Source: Muribaculaceae bacterium
GTDB lineage: Bacteria > Bacteroidota > Bacteroidia > Bacteroidales > Muribaculaceae
Length of the DNA: 64,000 nt
NCBI GenBank assembly: GCA_017405965.1
Contig: JAFQZK010000016.1
Coordinates: forward strand, 1-64,000
Reading direction: 5' to 3'
Part shown: positions 26,463-35,458 of the stretch, piece by piece
How the letters are laid out: each line of letters starts with the position of its first letter
Numbering within the stretch: position 1 is the first letter of the stretch
Notes under the pieces: generated by a model
The model's database searches: none
What the model was told of the DNA's origin: nothing
Seen by the model: the letters and a program-made list of their open reading frames with translations, nothing else
Program-made: the position numbers and the translations under genes

Positions 26463-28028
26463 ATGAAAGCGATTTGTTTTTATTTTCAGATTCATCAGCC
26501 GTTCCGCCTGAAGCATTACCGCTTCTTTGACATCGGCAACGACCACTACTACTACGATGACTTTGCCGACGACGACATCATCACGCGCATCGCCCAGCGG
26601 TCTTACCTGCCTGCCAACGAGATGCTGCTCGACATGATCAAGGAGCACGGCAAGAAGTTCAAGGTGGCTTTCTCCATCAGCGGCACCGCCCTCGAGCAGC
26701 TCGAGCAGTATGTGCCCGAGTTCATCGACTCGATGAAGGAGCTGGCTGCCACCGGCTGTGTCGAGTTCTTGAGCGAGACCTATGCCCATAGCCTGTCATC
26801 GCTCTACGACCCCGAGGAGTTCGCTCTCCAGGTCAAGGCTCACGACGAGAAGATTTTCCAACTGTTCGGCCAGCGTCCCAAGGTGTTCCGCAACACCGAG
26901 CTCATCTACGACGACGACATCGCCTCGATGGTCTATTCCATGGGCTTCAAGGCCGCCATCACCGCCGACGCCAAGCACGTGCTGGGCTGGCGCTCGCCTA
27001 ACTTCCTGTACTGCTCGGCTTCGGCACCCAAACTCAAACTGATGCTGAAGAACGGCAAGCTGAGCGACGACATCTCGTTCCGTTTCAGCAATCCCGAGTG
27101 GGCTTCCTATCCTCTCACGGCCGACAAGTATATTAACTGGATCAACGAGTTGCCGCAAGAGGAGCAGTTGGTGAACCTGTTCATGAACTATGACGCATTC
27201 GGTGAATTGCAACCGCGCGAGAGCGGCATCTTTGAATTCATCAAAGCGTTACCCCGCTTTGCCGCCGAACATGACATCCAGTTCTGGACGCCCAGCGAGG
27301 TCGTTTCCAAGTTCAAACCTGTTGCCGAGCTCGCCGTTCCCTACCCCATGTCCTGGACTGATGAGGCCCGCGACACCAGCGCATGGTTGGGCAATACGCT
27401 GCAGCAGGAAGCAGTGAGGAAGCTCTACTCCATCGGTGAGCGCGTGCGCCTGTGCAGGGATCGCCGCATCAAGCAAGACTGGAACTACCTGCAGGCCAGT
27501 GACCACTTCTTCTACATGTCCACCAAGCACAACGATGACGGCTCGGTACACTCTCACTACAGCCCGTATGACTCGCCCTACACCGCCTTCACCAACTACA
27601 TGAACGTGCTGAGCGACTTCATGACACGTGTCGAGGAGCAGTATCCCACCAGCATCGACAACGAAGAGCTGAACTCACTGCTGCTCACCATCCGCAATCA
27701 GGAGCAGGAGATCGAGAAACTGCACCGCGAGGTAGAGATGATGCGCAACAACATCGTCAAGGACACCACCGGCGACTTCCCCATCGACATGCCCATCGAG
27801 GTGCCTGATCCTGTTGCGGCACCCGTTCTCGACGTGGGACCCACTCTCGAAGAGAAACCTGCGCCCAAGAAAAAGGCACCAGCCGCTAAGAAGGCGCCGG
27901 CTGCTAAAAAGGCAGAGCCCAAGAAGCCAGCGGCAAAAAAGGCACCGGCTGCTAAAAAGGCAGAGCCCAAGAAGCCAACGGCAAAAAAGGCACCGGCTAA
28001 GAAGCCAGCGGCCAAGAAGACAAAATAA
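26463..28028 (+). CDS. GH57 alpha-amylase with histone H1-like tail
   Basis: 521 residues. GH57 motifs are in order: HQP (11-13), LSETYAH, the nucleophile Glu146 in FRNTELIYD and the acid/base Asp244 in NYDAFGE. The enzyme hydrolyses or transfers alpha-1,4-glucan in the cytosol; no signal peptide. Residues from about 465 form a Lys/Ala/Pro tail (KKAPAAKK, AEPKKPAAKK) made by a 48-bp direct repeat (27901 and 27949), resembling the tail of histone H1-like proteins. A coiled-coil stretch (NQEQEIEKLHREVEMMRNN) precedes it. The tail is not part of the GH57 family core. It closes the glycogen cluster and is followed by a strong terminator. Confidence 0.92.
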   Translation: MKAICFYFQIHQPFRLKHYRFFDIGNDHYYYDDFADDDIITRIAQRSYLPANEMLLDMIKEHGKKFKVAFSISGTALEQLEQYVPEFIDSMKELAATGCVEFLSETYAHSLSSLYDPEEFALQVKAHDEKIFQLFGQRPKVFRNTELIYDDDIASMVYSMGFKAAITADAKHVLGWRSPNFLYCSASAPKLKLMLKNGKLSDDISFRFSNPEWASYPLTADKYINWINELPQEEQLVNLFMNYDAFGELQPRESGIFEFIKALPRFAAEHDIQFWTPSEVVSKFKPVAELAVPYPMSWTDEARDTSAWLGNTLQQEAVRKLYSIGERVRLCRDRRIKQDWNYLQASDHFFYMSTKHNDDGSVHSHYSPYDSPYTAFTNYMNVLSDFMTRVEEQYPTSIDNEELNSLLLTIRNQEQEIEKLHREVEMMRNNIVKDTTGDFPIDMPIEVPDPVAAPVLDVGPTLEEKPAPKKKAPAAKKAPAAKKAEPKKPAAKKAPAAKKAEPKKPTAKKAPAKKPAAKKTK

Positions 28029-28043
28029 CACTTCAACGTGATT

Positions 28044-28085
28044 GCACGAGTGGTTGTCAGCATGACAATCACTCGTGCTTGTTTA
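28044..28085 (+). terminator. Terminator of the glycogen cluster
   Basis: A 16-bp stem (28044-28059 with 28063-28078, one G-U pair, 3-nt loop) followed by TTGTTTAT. Confidence 0.85.
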
Positions 28086-28225
28086 TCCCTAAGGGAATTA
28101 TATCCCGCAACAAACACTTAGCGCCTTTGCGTGGGGATAAACAGCTTAATATTTACACCAGAATCCCAAATTATTAATTTTTGTTAAATTCTTAAGATAA
28201 CTATGGTTTCTAGTTATAAATAATG

Positions 28226-28233
28226 TATCTTTG
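28226..28233 (+). promoter_or_regulatory. -7 box TATCTTTG upstream of the second LRR gene
   Basis: TATCTTTG fits TAnnTTTG; no exact -33. It gives a leader of about 68 nt. Confidence 0.5.
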
Positions 28234-28301
28234 TCATAATTAGTATATTTTCCACTAGCATTTCTTATCAATTTACATATTAACCTCAAAAATTTTCAAC
28301 T

Positions 28302-30650
28302 ATGATTAAAAAATCTCAATTTAAATTGCTAGCCATTGTCATGGCCTGCCTGCTATGTCATTCGGGCGCTTATGCCCAGGAGTATGACGATACTTGGACC
28401 ATCGATGGCGTCGAGTATGCTTGGTCGTCGGGCGTAGCGGCCGTCATCGGTTGCTATAGTCAGCATCTTGTAGCGCCCCCCGAGGTCAATCTTTATCGCG
28501 ATGATGGAGGCGAATATGTTGACAGGATTGTTCCTGTGGGCGACGTTGCCCGCAACGCGTTTGAAGGGTCAAGTCTTATTACCGTGGATTTAGGCCCCAA
28601 CGTAACAGATCTGAACTATCATTGTTTTTACAATTGCAACAGCATGACGGACATCGTATGCCGAAGCACGATCCCCCCCTATGTTAACTATGCGTTCTCA
28701 TCCAGCATGTACAGCCGTGTGAAGGTTCATGTGCCGGCAAGTGCATACAACACCTACAAGGCCCACGCCGAATGGAAAAAATTCACTAACATTGTGGTCA
28801 TTGACTCGGAATGGGGCGTGGACATCAACAGCACCAATTTCCCCGATGCCAACTTCCGCAACTACCTGCTCACTCAATATCCCAAAGGTTACCTCACCCG
28901 GCAGGATATCCTGTCTCGCACCGAGCTCGACTTGTATAACAAGCGTATTTCCAACGCTAAAGGTATCGAATACTTCACCGCACTGACTTATCTAAACCTG
29001 GGTGTCAACAACCTGACATCAGTAGACGTGTCAAGTAACACCGCCTTGCAGAAGTTGTTCCTGCAAGGCAACAATCTCAGCACCGTCTCGGTCACCTACC
29101 ACAGCGCACTAACCACCCTGTGGGTGAGTGACAACCCGTCGCTGTATGGCGTCTTCTGCTGGCACAATGCGTTGACAAACTTTGACGTATCGGGATGTCC
29201 TGCATTAAAGAACATCAAGTGTTACAATAATGCCAACTTAGCTCGAATAAACGGTTTGGCTGGTTGCACCGCTCTGGAGTACCTTGACTGCGAGGATTGC
29301 GCCATTACCGACTTGAGCGCCGTTAGTGGCTTGAATTCGCTCGCTACACTCCTCGCCAGCAACAACAAGATCACCACGCTTGATGTCAGCGGCAAGAGCT
29401 CTTTGACTCGCTTGAACTGCTACAACAACCCACGGCTGACGACGATTAATTGCCAAAACTGCAGTTTGACCACTTTTGATTGTCATGGCTGTACAGCTTT
29501 GACTACGCTCAAATGCTGGAACAACAAATTCTCTAGTTTCAACGTGACAGGCAACACCGCGCTCACCCATCTCGATTGCGCACCTTGTTCCACGCTGAGT
29601 TCCATCACCGGTCTTGCGAGCTGCACAGCGATGGAGAAGCTCATTTGCTACAGTAACGCCATGACCGAACTGAGCGACGCTATTTCCAACATGAACAATC
29701 TGGTAAAACTTGACTGCGATGGGACCCAGATAAGAAACCTCACGGTTCAAAACAAGAGTAAACTGACTGAGCTCAGATGTGACGTTTGTCCACAATTATT
29801 GTGGATAGAAATAACCGACAATGAGAATCTTACTTCACTCATTTGCACAAACTGTCCCACACTTCAGCTGATCAGGTGTTCACACAACAACCTGCCATCG
29901 CTTGATGTTTCAGGCAACACGGCATTGACAGCCCTGAACTGCTACAACAACCCCAATCTATCAAACATCACAAGTTTGTCGTCTTGCACCAACCTCATCC
30001 AACTCCAAGTCAATAACTGCAACTTCAGCACCCTTGACGTATCAAACTTTACCAAACTGCAAGAGTTGCGATGCCATGACAACAAACTGACGTCTCTTAA
30101 CGTGTCGGGCAAGACCAAGCTGACGACCTTGTACTGCGACAATAACCAGCTGAACTCACTTAATGTGCAAAATTGCAACGCCTTGGCAGTTTTGGATTGC
30201 CGAGATAACCAATTGAGAACGCTCAATGTTCAGGGATGCAGTGCACTTCGTGACATGTATTGTTCGGGCAACTCCATTACCGAGTCGGGCATGACCACCT
30301 TGGTTAACACCATGCCCACGATCTCAAGTCCCAATACCGGCAATTTTTACGTGTTGTCCAGATTTGACGAGAATAATGTCCTCACCTCGGAGCACATCAC
30401 TAATGCCAGGAACAAAAACTGGATTCCCTATAAATGGACAGGTACCAATTATGAAGAACTCTTCGCAGCAATACTAGGTGATGCTAACGGTGACGGTATC
30501 ATCAACATCAGCGACGTGACATCTTTGCTCAATGCTGTGATCAGTGAAGATTTCAGCGGCATCGATATATCCAACTCTGACATGAACAATGACGGAATCA
30601 TCAACATCACCGATGTGACGATGCTCGTCTCACTTGTCATGTCGATGTAA
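28302..30650 (+). CDS. Secreted LRR protein with C-terminal dockerin
   Basis: 782 residues. Signal peptide 1-25 (LLCHSGAYAQ). An N-terminal region (about 30-165) is followed by about twenty short LRRs of the pattern LTxLxCxxNxLxxLDVSG with repeated Cys and Asn (about 190-690), similar to Bacteroidetes internalin-like repeats. The last 57 residues are a dockerin with DANGDGIINISDVT and DMNNDGIINITDVT. Probably exported and cell-surface attached, with a binding role. It shares the C-terminal dockerin with the BspA-like protein at 182-5884 although the LRR classes differ. Confidence 0.88.
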   Translation: MIKKSQFKLLAIVMACLLCHSGAYAQEYDDTWTIDGVEYAWSSGVAAVIGCYSQHLVAPPEVNLYRDDGGEYVDRIVPVGDVARNAFEGSSLITVDLGPNVTDLNYHCFYNCNSMTDIVCRSTIPPYVNYAFSSSMYSRVKVHVPASAYNTYKAHAEWKKFTNIVVIDSEWGVDINSTNFPDANFRNYLLTQYPKGYLTRQDILSRTELDLYNKRISNAKGIEYFTALTYLNLGVNNLTSVDVSSNTALQKLFLQGNNLSTVSVTYHSALTTLWVSDNPSLYGVFCWHNALTNFDVSGCPALKNIKCYNNANLARINGLAGCTALEYLDCEDCAITDLSAVSGLNSLATLLASNNKITTLDVSGKSSLTRLNCYNNPRLTTINCQNCSLTTFDCHGCTALTTLKCWNNKFSSFNVTGNTALTHLDCAPCSTLSSITGLASCTAMEKLICYSNAMTELSDAISNMNNLVKLDCDGTQIRNLTVQNKSKLTELRCDVCPQLLWIEITDNENLTSLICTNCPTLQLIRCSHNNLPSLDVSGNTALTALNCYNNPNLSNITSLSSCTNLIQLQVNNCNFSTLDVSNFTKLQELRCHDNKLTSLNVSGKTKLTTLYCDNNQLNSLNVQNCNALAVLDCRDNQLRTLNVQGCSALRDMYCSGNSITESGMTTLVNTMPTISSPNTGNFYVLSRFDENNVLTSEHITNARNKNWIPYKWTGTNYEELFAAILGDANGDGIINISDVTSLLNAVISEDFSGIDISNSDMNNDGIINITDVTMLVSLVMSM

Positions 30651-30689
30651 CCCTTGCGGGCAAGATTCCCCAAATAATCACTTAATCAA

Positions 30690-30720
30690 CAAGGAGAGGG
30701 TGCCGGGCGCCCTCTCCTTG
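30690..30720 (+). terminator. Terminator hairpin after the LRR gene
   Basis: Stem CAAGGAGAGGG / CCCTCTCCTTG extended by a G-C and a G-U pair; only a weak T-tract (TCATATGTTT) follows. Confidence 0.7.
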
Positions 30721-30788
30721 TCATATGTTTGCAAGGTCAAAAGATATGGCGAAAAACAGATTTTTTATAAACCGAATGATATTTTTAT

Positions 30789-30796
30789 TATATTTG
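30789..30796 (+). promoter_or_regulatory. -7 box TATATTTG of the 5'-nucleotidase gene
   Basis: TATATTTG fits TAnnTTTG. It lies inside an in-frame 5' extension (30725-30823), which argues that translation starts at 30824 or 30830. Confidence 0.5.
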
Positions 30797-30823
30797 CAGG
30801 TTGAAACAAAAGCTAAAGAAGAA

Positions 30824-32347
30824 ATGATTATGGCAAAGATTCGCAACTTCATGCTCGTGTGCTTGTGCGCACTGTTGACGGTTCCGGCCTTGCATGCCGA
30901 CCACCTGATGATTATCGCTGTTAATGACACCCACAGCCAGATTGACCCTGCCAGCGACGGCAAGGGCGGCGTGGCCCGCCGGCGTGCCATCTACGACCAG
31001 CTCCGCGCCACCAATCCCAACACTGTGCTCATCCACGCCGGCGATGCCGTTCAGGGCACGCTGTTCTTCTCGCTCTATCGCGGTGAGGTGGAATATGCGC
31101 TGATGGACACCCTGGGCTATGACGCGATCATCCTGGGCAACCATGAGTTTGACAACGGCATGGAGGAACTTGCCGCCCATTACAAGAATGTCGATGCCAC
31201 GAAAATCAGTACCAACTACGACTTCAGCGCCACTCCGCTCGACGGTCTGTTCCATCCCTACTGGATCAAAGCCGTGGGCGACAAGCGCGTGGCATTCTTC
31301 GGCATCAACGTGAACCCCGAGGGACTGATTGCCGACATGAACTGCCAGGGTCTGCGCTACCTCGATGCCCCTGACGTGGCCGATGCCACGGCCCGCTACC
31401 TCAAGGAAGTGCAGGGTGTGGACTATGCCGTGATGGTGTCACACATCGGCTACAGCAGCTATGAGCCAACCGAGCCCAACGACACACTCATCATCGGCCA
31501 GAGTCATTACATCGACATGGTCATCAGTTCACACTCCCACACCACCATCAAGCCCGGCGGAGACATGGACCATTACCGCAATGCTGACGGCAAACTGATT
31601 CCCATCGGCCAGAACGGCAAGAGCGGCAAGTTCGTGGCCACCTACGACCTGGATCTGGAGACCGGCAACATCGTGTATGATCACATTTCGGTCGATGCAA
31701 ACTGGGACGATGAAGCCAGCCGCTATACGGCCATGAACACTTGGCTTGACCAGTACCGTCACGGTGTGGACAGCATCATGAACAACCCCGTCGCCACCAG
31801 TGCCCGCTTCATGAAGAACTCGAGCGATGCCGTCCAGAACTGGGTAAGCGACGCTGCGATGGAAATCATCAAGGAACTGTCGGGCATCAAGGACATCGAC
31901 TGTGCCATCATGAACAAGGGCGGCATCCGCACCGATATGCCCAAGGGCACCGTGACCGAGGGTGTCATCGGGTCGATGTTCCCGTTCGACAACCGCTTCG
32001 TCGTGCTGGAAATGCCCGGCACCGAGCTGATCGAGAGCATCAAGCTGATGTGCGGTCGCGGCGGTGATGCCGTCAGCAAGGAACTCAAGGCGACCTACAA
32101 CGGCAAGGGCGAGCTCGTGAAAGCCACGCTCAAGGGCAAGAAAATCGACCCCAACAAGACCTATATCGTTGCAACGATCGACTATCTGGCCAACGGCGGC
32201 GACTACATGACCCCCATGACCAGGTGCAAACGCCTGTTTGTCGATACCCAGAAGTATGGCAACCACATCCTTACCTACGTCAAGAAACTTGAGGCTGCCG
32301 GCAAGAAGATCGATGCCAAGGACGACGTGAGAATCAAGAAGAATTAG
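30824..32347 (+). CDS. 5'-nucleotidase/metallophosphatase (UshA-like)
   Basis: About 507 residues, exported (signal peptide ending VPALHA). The calcineurin-like metal site is visible: NDTHSQ, HAGDAVQG, LGNHEFDNG, SHIGYSSYE and SSHSHTT. The 5'-nucleotidase C-terminal domain has MNKGGIRTDMPKG and FPFDNRFVVLEMPG. Such enzymes remove phosphate from extracellular nucleotides in the periplasm for salvage. The C-terminal NGGDYM motif is present. The ATG at 30824 or the one 6 bp later is preferred; the longer reading frame begins upstream of the promoter box. Confidence 0.88.
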   Translation: MIMAKIRNFMLVCLCALLTVPALHADHLMIIAVNDTHSQIDPASDGKGGVARRRAIYDQLRATNPNTVLIHAGDAVQGTLFFSLYRGEVEYALMDTLGYDAIILGNHEFDNGMEELAAHYKNVDATKISTNYDFSATPLDGLFHPYWIKAVGDKRVAFFGINVNPEGLIADMNCQGLRYLDAPDVADATARYLKEVQGVDYAVMVSHIGYSSYEPTEPNDTLIIGQSHYIDMVISSHSHTTIKPGGDMDHYRNADGKLIPIGQNGKSGKFVATYDLDLETGNIVYDHISVDANWDDEASRYTAMNTWLDQYRHGVDSIMNNPVATSARFMKNSSDAVQNWVSDAAMEIIKELSGIKDIDCAIMNKGGIRTDMPKGTVTEGVIGSMFPFDNRFVVLEMPGTELIESIKLMCGRGGDAVSKELKATYNGKGELVKATLKGKKIDPNKTYIVATIDYLANGGDYMTPMTRCKRLFVDTQKYGNHILTYVKKLEAAGKKIDAKDDVRIKKN

Positions 32348-32401
32348 ATGTTAGTTCTGAAGGAATCTTTGGGAATCAGAAACTAAAAAAACTAAAAAAT
32401 A

Positions 32402-35400
32402 ATGACCAAATTCAATCGTATTTTGCTGACTGCTGTGGCTGTCCTGCTCGCATTGAGTTCGATGGCTCGAGAATCAGCCAAACTGCCCAACATGTTCAAC
32501 AGGGTGGATCAGGTGGCGATGAATCAGTGGGTGGACAGCGTGTTCAACAGCCTGTCGCCCGAAGGTCGCATCGGCCAGCTCATCGTGGCTGGCGTGACGC
32601 CCTCGAGCAACGAGGCTACCCGCGACCTGGTGAAGCGTCTTGTCTCCCAGAATCTGGTGGGCGGCCTCATCTATGAGAACAGCACCATGGCGGCTCAAGC
32701 CGAGGTCACCAACCTGGCACAGTCGCTGGCTACCGTGCCCCTGATGATCACCATCGACGGCGAGTGGGGACTGGGCATGCGCCTCAAGGAAGTGCCCAAT
32801 TTCCCGCGCAACCTCATCCTTGGCGCCATCGATGACGACATGCTCCTGTATGAGTACGGTCGCGAGGTGGCTCGCCAGTGCCGCCGCATGGGTATCCAAG
32901 TGAATTTTGCCCCTGTGCTCGATGTGAACGACAACCCGCTCAACCCCGTAATCGGTAACCGTTCCTTCGGCGAGAGTCCCGAGCTGGTGGCCAGGCATGC
33001 CATCGCCTTTGCTCGCGGACTGGAGGACGGCGGCGTGATGGCCGTGGGCAAACATTTCCCGGGTCACGGCAATTCGAGCGAGGATTCTCACAAGACGCTG
33101 CCCGTCATCAACAAGTCGCTGCAAGAGATCAACACCTGTGAGCTGGTGCCCTTTCGCCGCTTCATCGATGCCGGCTTGAGCGGCATCCTCACGGCCCACC
33201 TGCTGGTGCCCGCCATCGACAACGCTAACGCTCCCACAAGTTTATCCTCGGGGTGTGTCAACGATGTGCTGCGTGACCAACTCGACTTCAACGGACTCAT
33301 CTTCACCGATGCCCTGAACATGAAGGGCGCCACCCAGTTGCTCAAGGGGTCGGCCTGTGTCAACGCCCTGCTGGCCGGTAACGACGTATTGCTCATGCCC
33401 GAGAACATCGGCGACGAGATTGCCGCCATCAAGGCAGCCGTCAGCAACGGCACCCTGAGCCAGAGCGTCATCGACGAGCGATGCAAGAAAATCCTGCGCT
33501 ACAAGTATGCCCTCAACCTCACCGGCAAGCAACACGTCAACACGGCCAACCTGTTGAACGAGGTCAACTCGCAACGGGCCGAGGTGCTGAAGCGTCAACT
33601 CATCGCCGGCAGCATCACCGTGATCAAGAACAACGACAATGTGCTGCCCATTCACAACCTGCAAAGCCGCCACATCGCCGTGGCGACTATCGGCAACGAG
33701 AATGGAACAGCGTCGAAGTTCACCCGTCGCTGTGCCGACTATGCCCAGGTCAAGCGCTTTGACCTTAACAAGGCCGGCAACGCCGCAACGCTTGCCGAGC
33801 AATTGCACGACGGTCACTTCAACACCATCATTGTCGAGGTGGGCGACGACAGCGAGGAGTCTCGTGCCGCCCTCAATACCGTGGTCAAGAAATGCAAGAA
33901 CCTGATCGTGGTATTGACCTGCAAGCCCTATGACATCAAGAATTACGGCACCGCCATCACCAACAAGCACGTCAAGGCCGTGGTACTCACCTACGAGAAC
34001 TCGACCCTGGCCGAGGACTATGCCGCTCAAACCATCTTCGGTGGCAACAGTGCCGGCGGCAACCTTCCCATCTCGCTGGCCTTTGAAGGCAAAAAGACGC
34101 GTTATCAAGCAGGCGACGGCATCCACTACGATGCCAACCGTCTGGGCTATTCCATTCCCGCCGAGGTGGGACTGGACAACCGCCTGACCGCGCAAATCGA
34201 CTCGGTGTGCCGCCTGGGCGTGCAGCAGCACGCGTTCCCCGGCTGCCAAGTGATTGTGGCGCGCCACGGCAAGGTGGTCTATAAAGGCTCGTTCGGCGCT
34301 ATCGACTACAACAACCCTGTCAAGGTGGACGACAACACCCTGTTCGGTCTGGCGTCGGTATCCAAGGCCACGGGCACCATCAGCGGTGTGATGAAGGCCT
34401 TCGACGACGGCAAGTTCCGCCTCGACGACAAGGCGAGCCAATACATCCCCGGCCTGCGCGACGGCGACAAGGAAGACATCACCTTCCGTGACCTGCTCTA
34501 CCACGAGACCGGTATGCCCGCATCGCTCAACATGTGGTACATGATGATGGACGACAAGACTTACACCGGAGATCTCATCGCCGGCGCCGAGGACGCCACC
34601 CACACCGTCAAGATCATGAACGGCGCGTGGGGTCACAAGGATGCCAAGATGCGCACCGACATTCTGTCGCCCGTCAAGACCGACAAGTTCAACATCGCCA
34701 TCGCCGACGGTCTGTGGGGCGGACGCGTGACCTATGACTCGATTATGAACCGCATGTACCACGCCAAGCTGGGCAAGAAGAAATACCTGTACAGCTGCTG
34801 CAACTTCTCGTTATTGGCCGATGCCGTGCAGCGCATGACCCACTCGCCACTCAACTACTATGTGAACAACTACATCTTTGCTCCGCTGGGTGCCTATCAC
34901 ACGATGTACCGCCCGCTGAGCAAGTTCTCGCGCGACGAGATCGCCTACACCGAGAAAGACACCTACCTCAGGCGTCAGCACATCCATGGTTACGTCCACG
35001 ATGAGTTGGCGGCTTTCTCGGGCGGTGTACAGGGCAATGCGGGCCTGTTCAGCAATGCCAACGACCTGGCCAAGCTCTTCCAGATGTGGCTGAACGGCGG
35101 CACCTACGGCGGTGTGCGCCTGCTCAAGGCCTCGACCGTCGAGACATTCATGACCCAGAAGAGTCCCAACAGCCACCGTGGCCTGGGCTTTGACAAACCT
35201 GTCATCGGCGACCCCGATGCCAGCAACACCTGTGCCGAAGCGACCCCCGAGACCTTCGGTCACACCGGCTTCACGGGCACGTGCTTCTGGGTGGATCCCA
35301 AGAACGACATGTTCTACATCTTCCTGAGCAACCGCGTTTGTCCCACGCGCAACAACCCGAACTTCGGACGCATCAGCGCCCGCAGCCACATCCAGTCCCT

Positions 35401-35425
35401 GATTTATAAGGCAATTAGAGATTAA
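32402..35425 (+). CDS. NagZ-like GH3 beta-N-acetylhexosaminidase fused to a serine beta-lactamase-like domain
   Basis: 1007 residues with a signal peptide. Residues about 40-590 are GH3: KHFPGHGNSSEDSH (217-230) carries the NagZ-type catalytic His loop, FTDALNMKGA (301-310) has the nucleophile Asp303, and an alpha/beta C-terminal GH3 domain follows. Residues about 595-1005 are a penicillin-binding/class C beta-lactamase fold with catalytic SVSK (652-655). The predicted substrate is peptidoglycan: GlcNAc-anhydroMurNAc cleavage combined with an esterase or D-Ala-peptidase-like activity. This fusion is widespread in Bacteroidetes. It follows the nucleotidase by 54 bp and precedes a TlpA lipoprotein by 33 bp; an operon is likely. 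Confidence 0.9.
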   Translation: MTKFNRILLTAVAVLLALSSMARESAKLPNMFNRVDQVAMNQWVDSVFNSLSPEGRIGQLIVAGVTPSSNEATRDLVKRLVSQNLVGGLIYENSTMAAQAEVTNLAQSLATVPLMITIDGEWGLGMRLKEVPNFPRNLILGAIDDDMLLYEYGREVARQCRRMGIQVNFAPVLDVNDNPLNPVIGNRSFGESPELVARHAIAFARGLEDGGVMAVGKHFPGHGNSSEDSHKTLPVINKSLQEINTCELVPFRRFIDAGLSGILTAHLLVPAIDNANAPTSLSSGCVNDVLRDQLDFNGLIFTDALNMKGATQLLKGSACVNALLAGNDVLLMPENIGDEIAAIKAAVSNGTLSQSVIDERCKKILRYKYALNLTGKQHVNTANLLNEVNSQRAEVLKRQLIAGSITVIKNNDNVLPIHNLQSRHIAVATIGNENGTASKFTRRCADYAQVKRFDLNKAGNAATLAEQLHDGHFNTIIVEVGDDSEESRAALNTVVKKCKNLIVVLTCKPYDIKNYGTAITNKHVKAVVLTYENSTLAEDYAAQTIFGGNSAGGNLPISLAFEGKKTRYQAGDGIHYDANRLGYSIPAEVGLDNRLTAQIDSVCRLGVQQHAFPGCQVIVARHGKVVYKGSFGAIDYNNPVKVDDNTLFGLASVSKATGTISGVMKAFDDGKFRLDDKASQYIPGLRDGDKEDITFRDLLYHETGMPASLNMWYMMMDDKTYTGDLIAGAEDATHTVKIMNGAWGHKDAKMRTDILSPVKTDKFNIAIADGLWGGRVTYDSIMNRMYHAKLGKKKYLYSCCNFSLLADAVQRMTHSPLNYYVNNYIFAPLGAYHTMYRPLSKFSRDEIAYTEKDTYLRRQHIHGYVHDELAAFSGGVQGNAGLFSNANDLAKLFQMWLNGGTYGGVRLLKASTVETFMTQKSPNSHRGLGFDKPVIGDPDASNTCAEATPETFGHTGFTGTCFWVDPKNDMFYIFLSNRVCPTRNNPNFGRISARSHIQSLIYKAIRD

Positions 35426-35458
35426 TGAGATTTCATTTTATAGAGAGAATAGTTTGAT

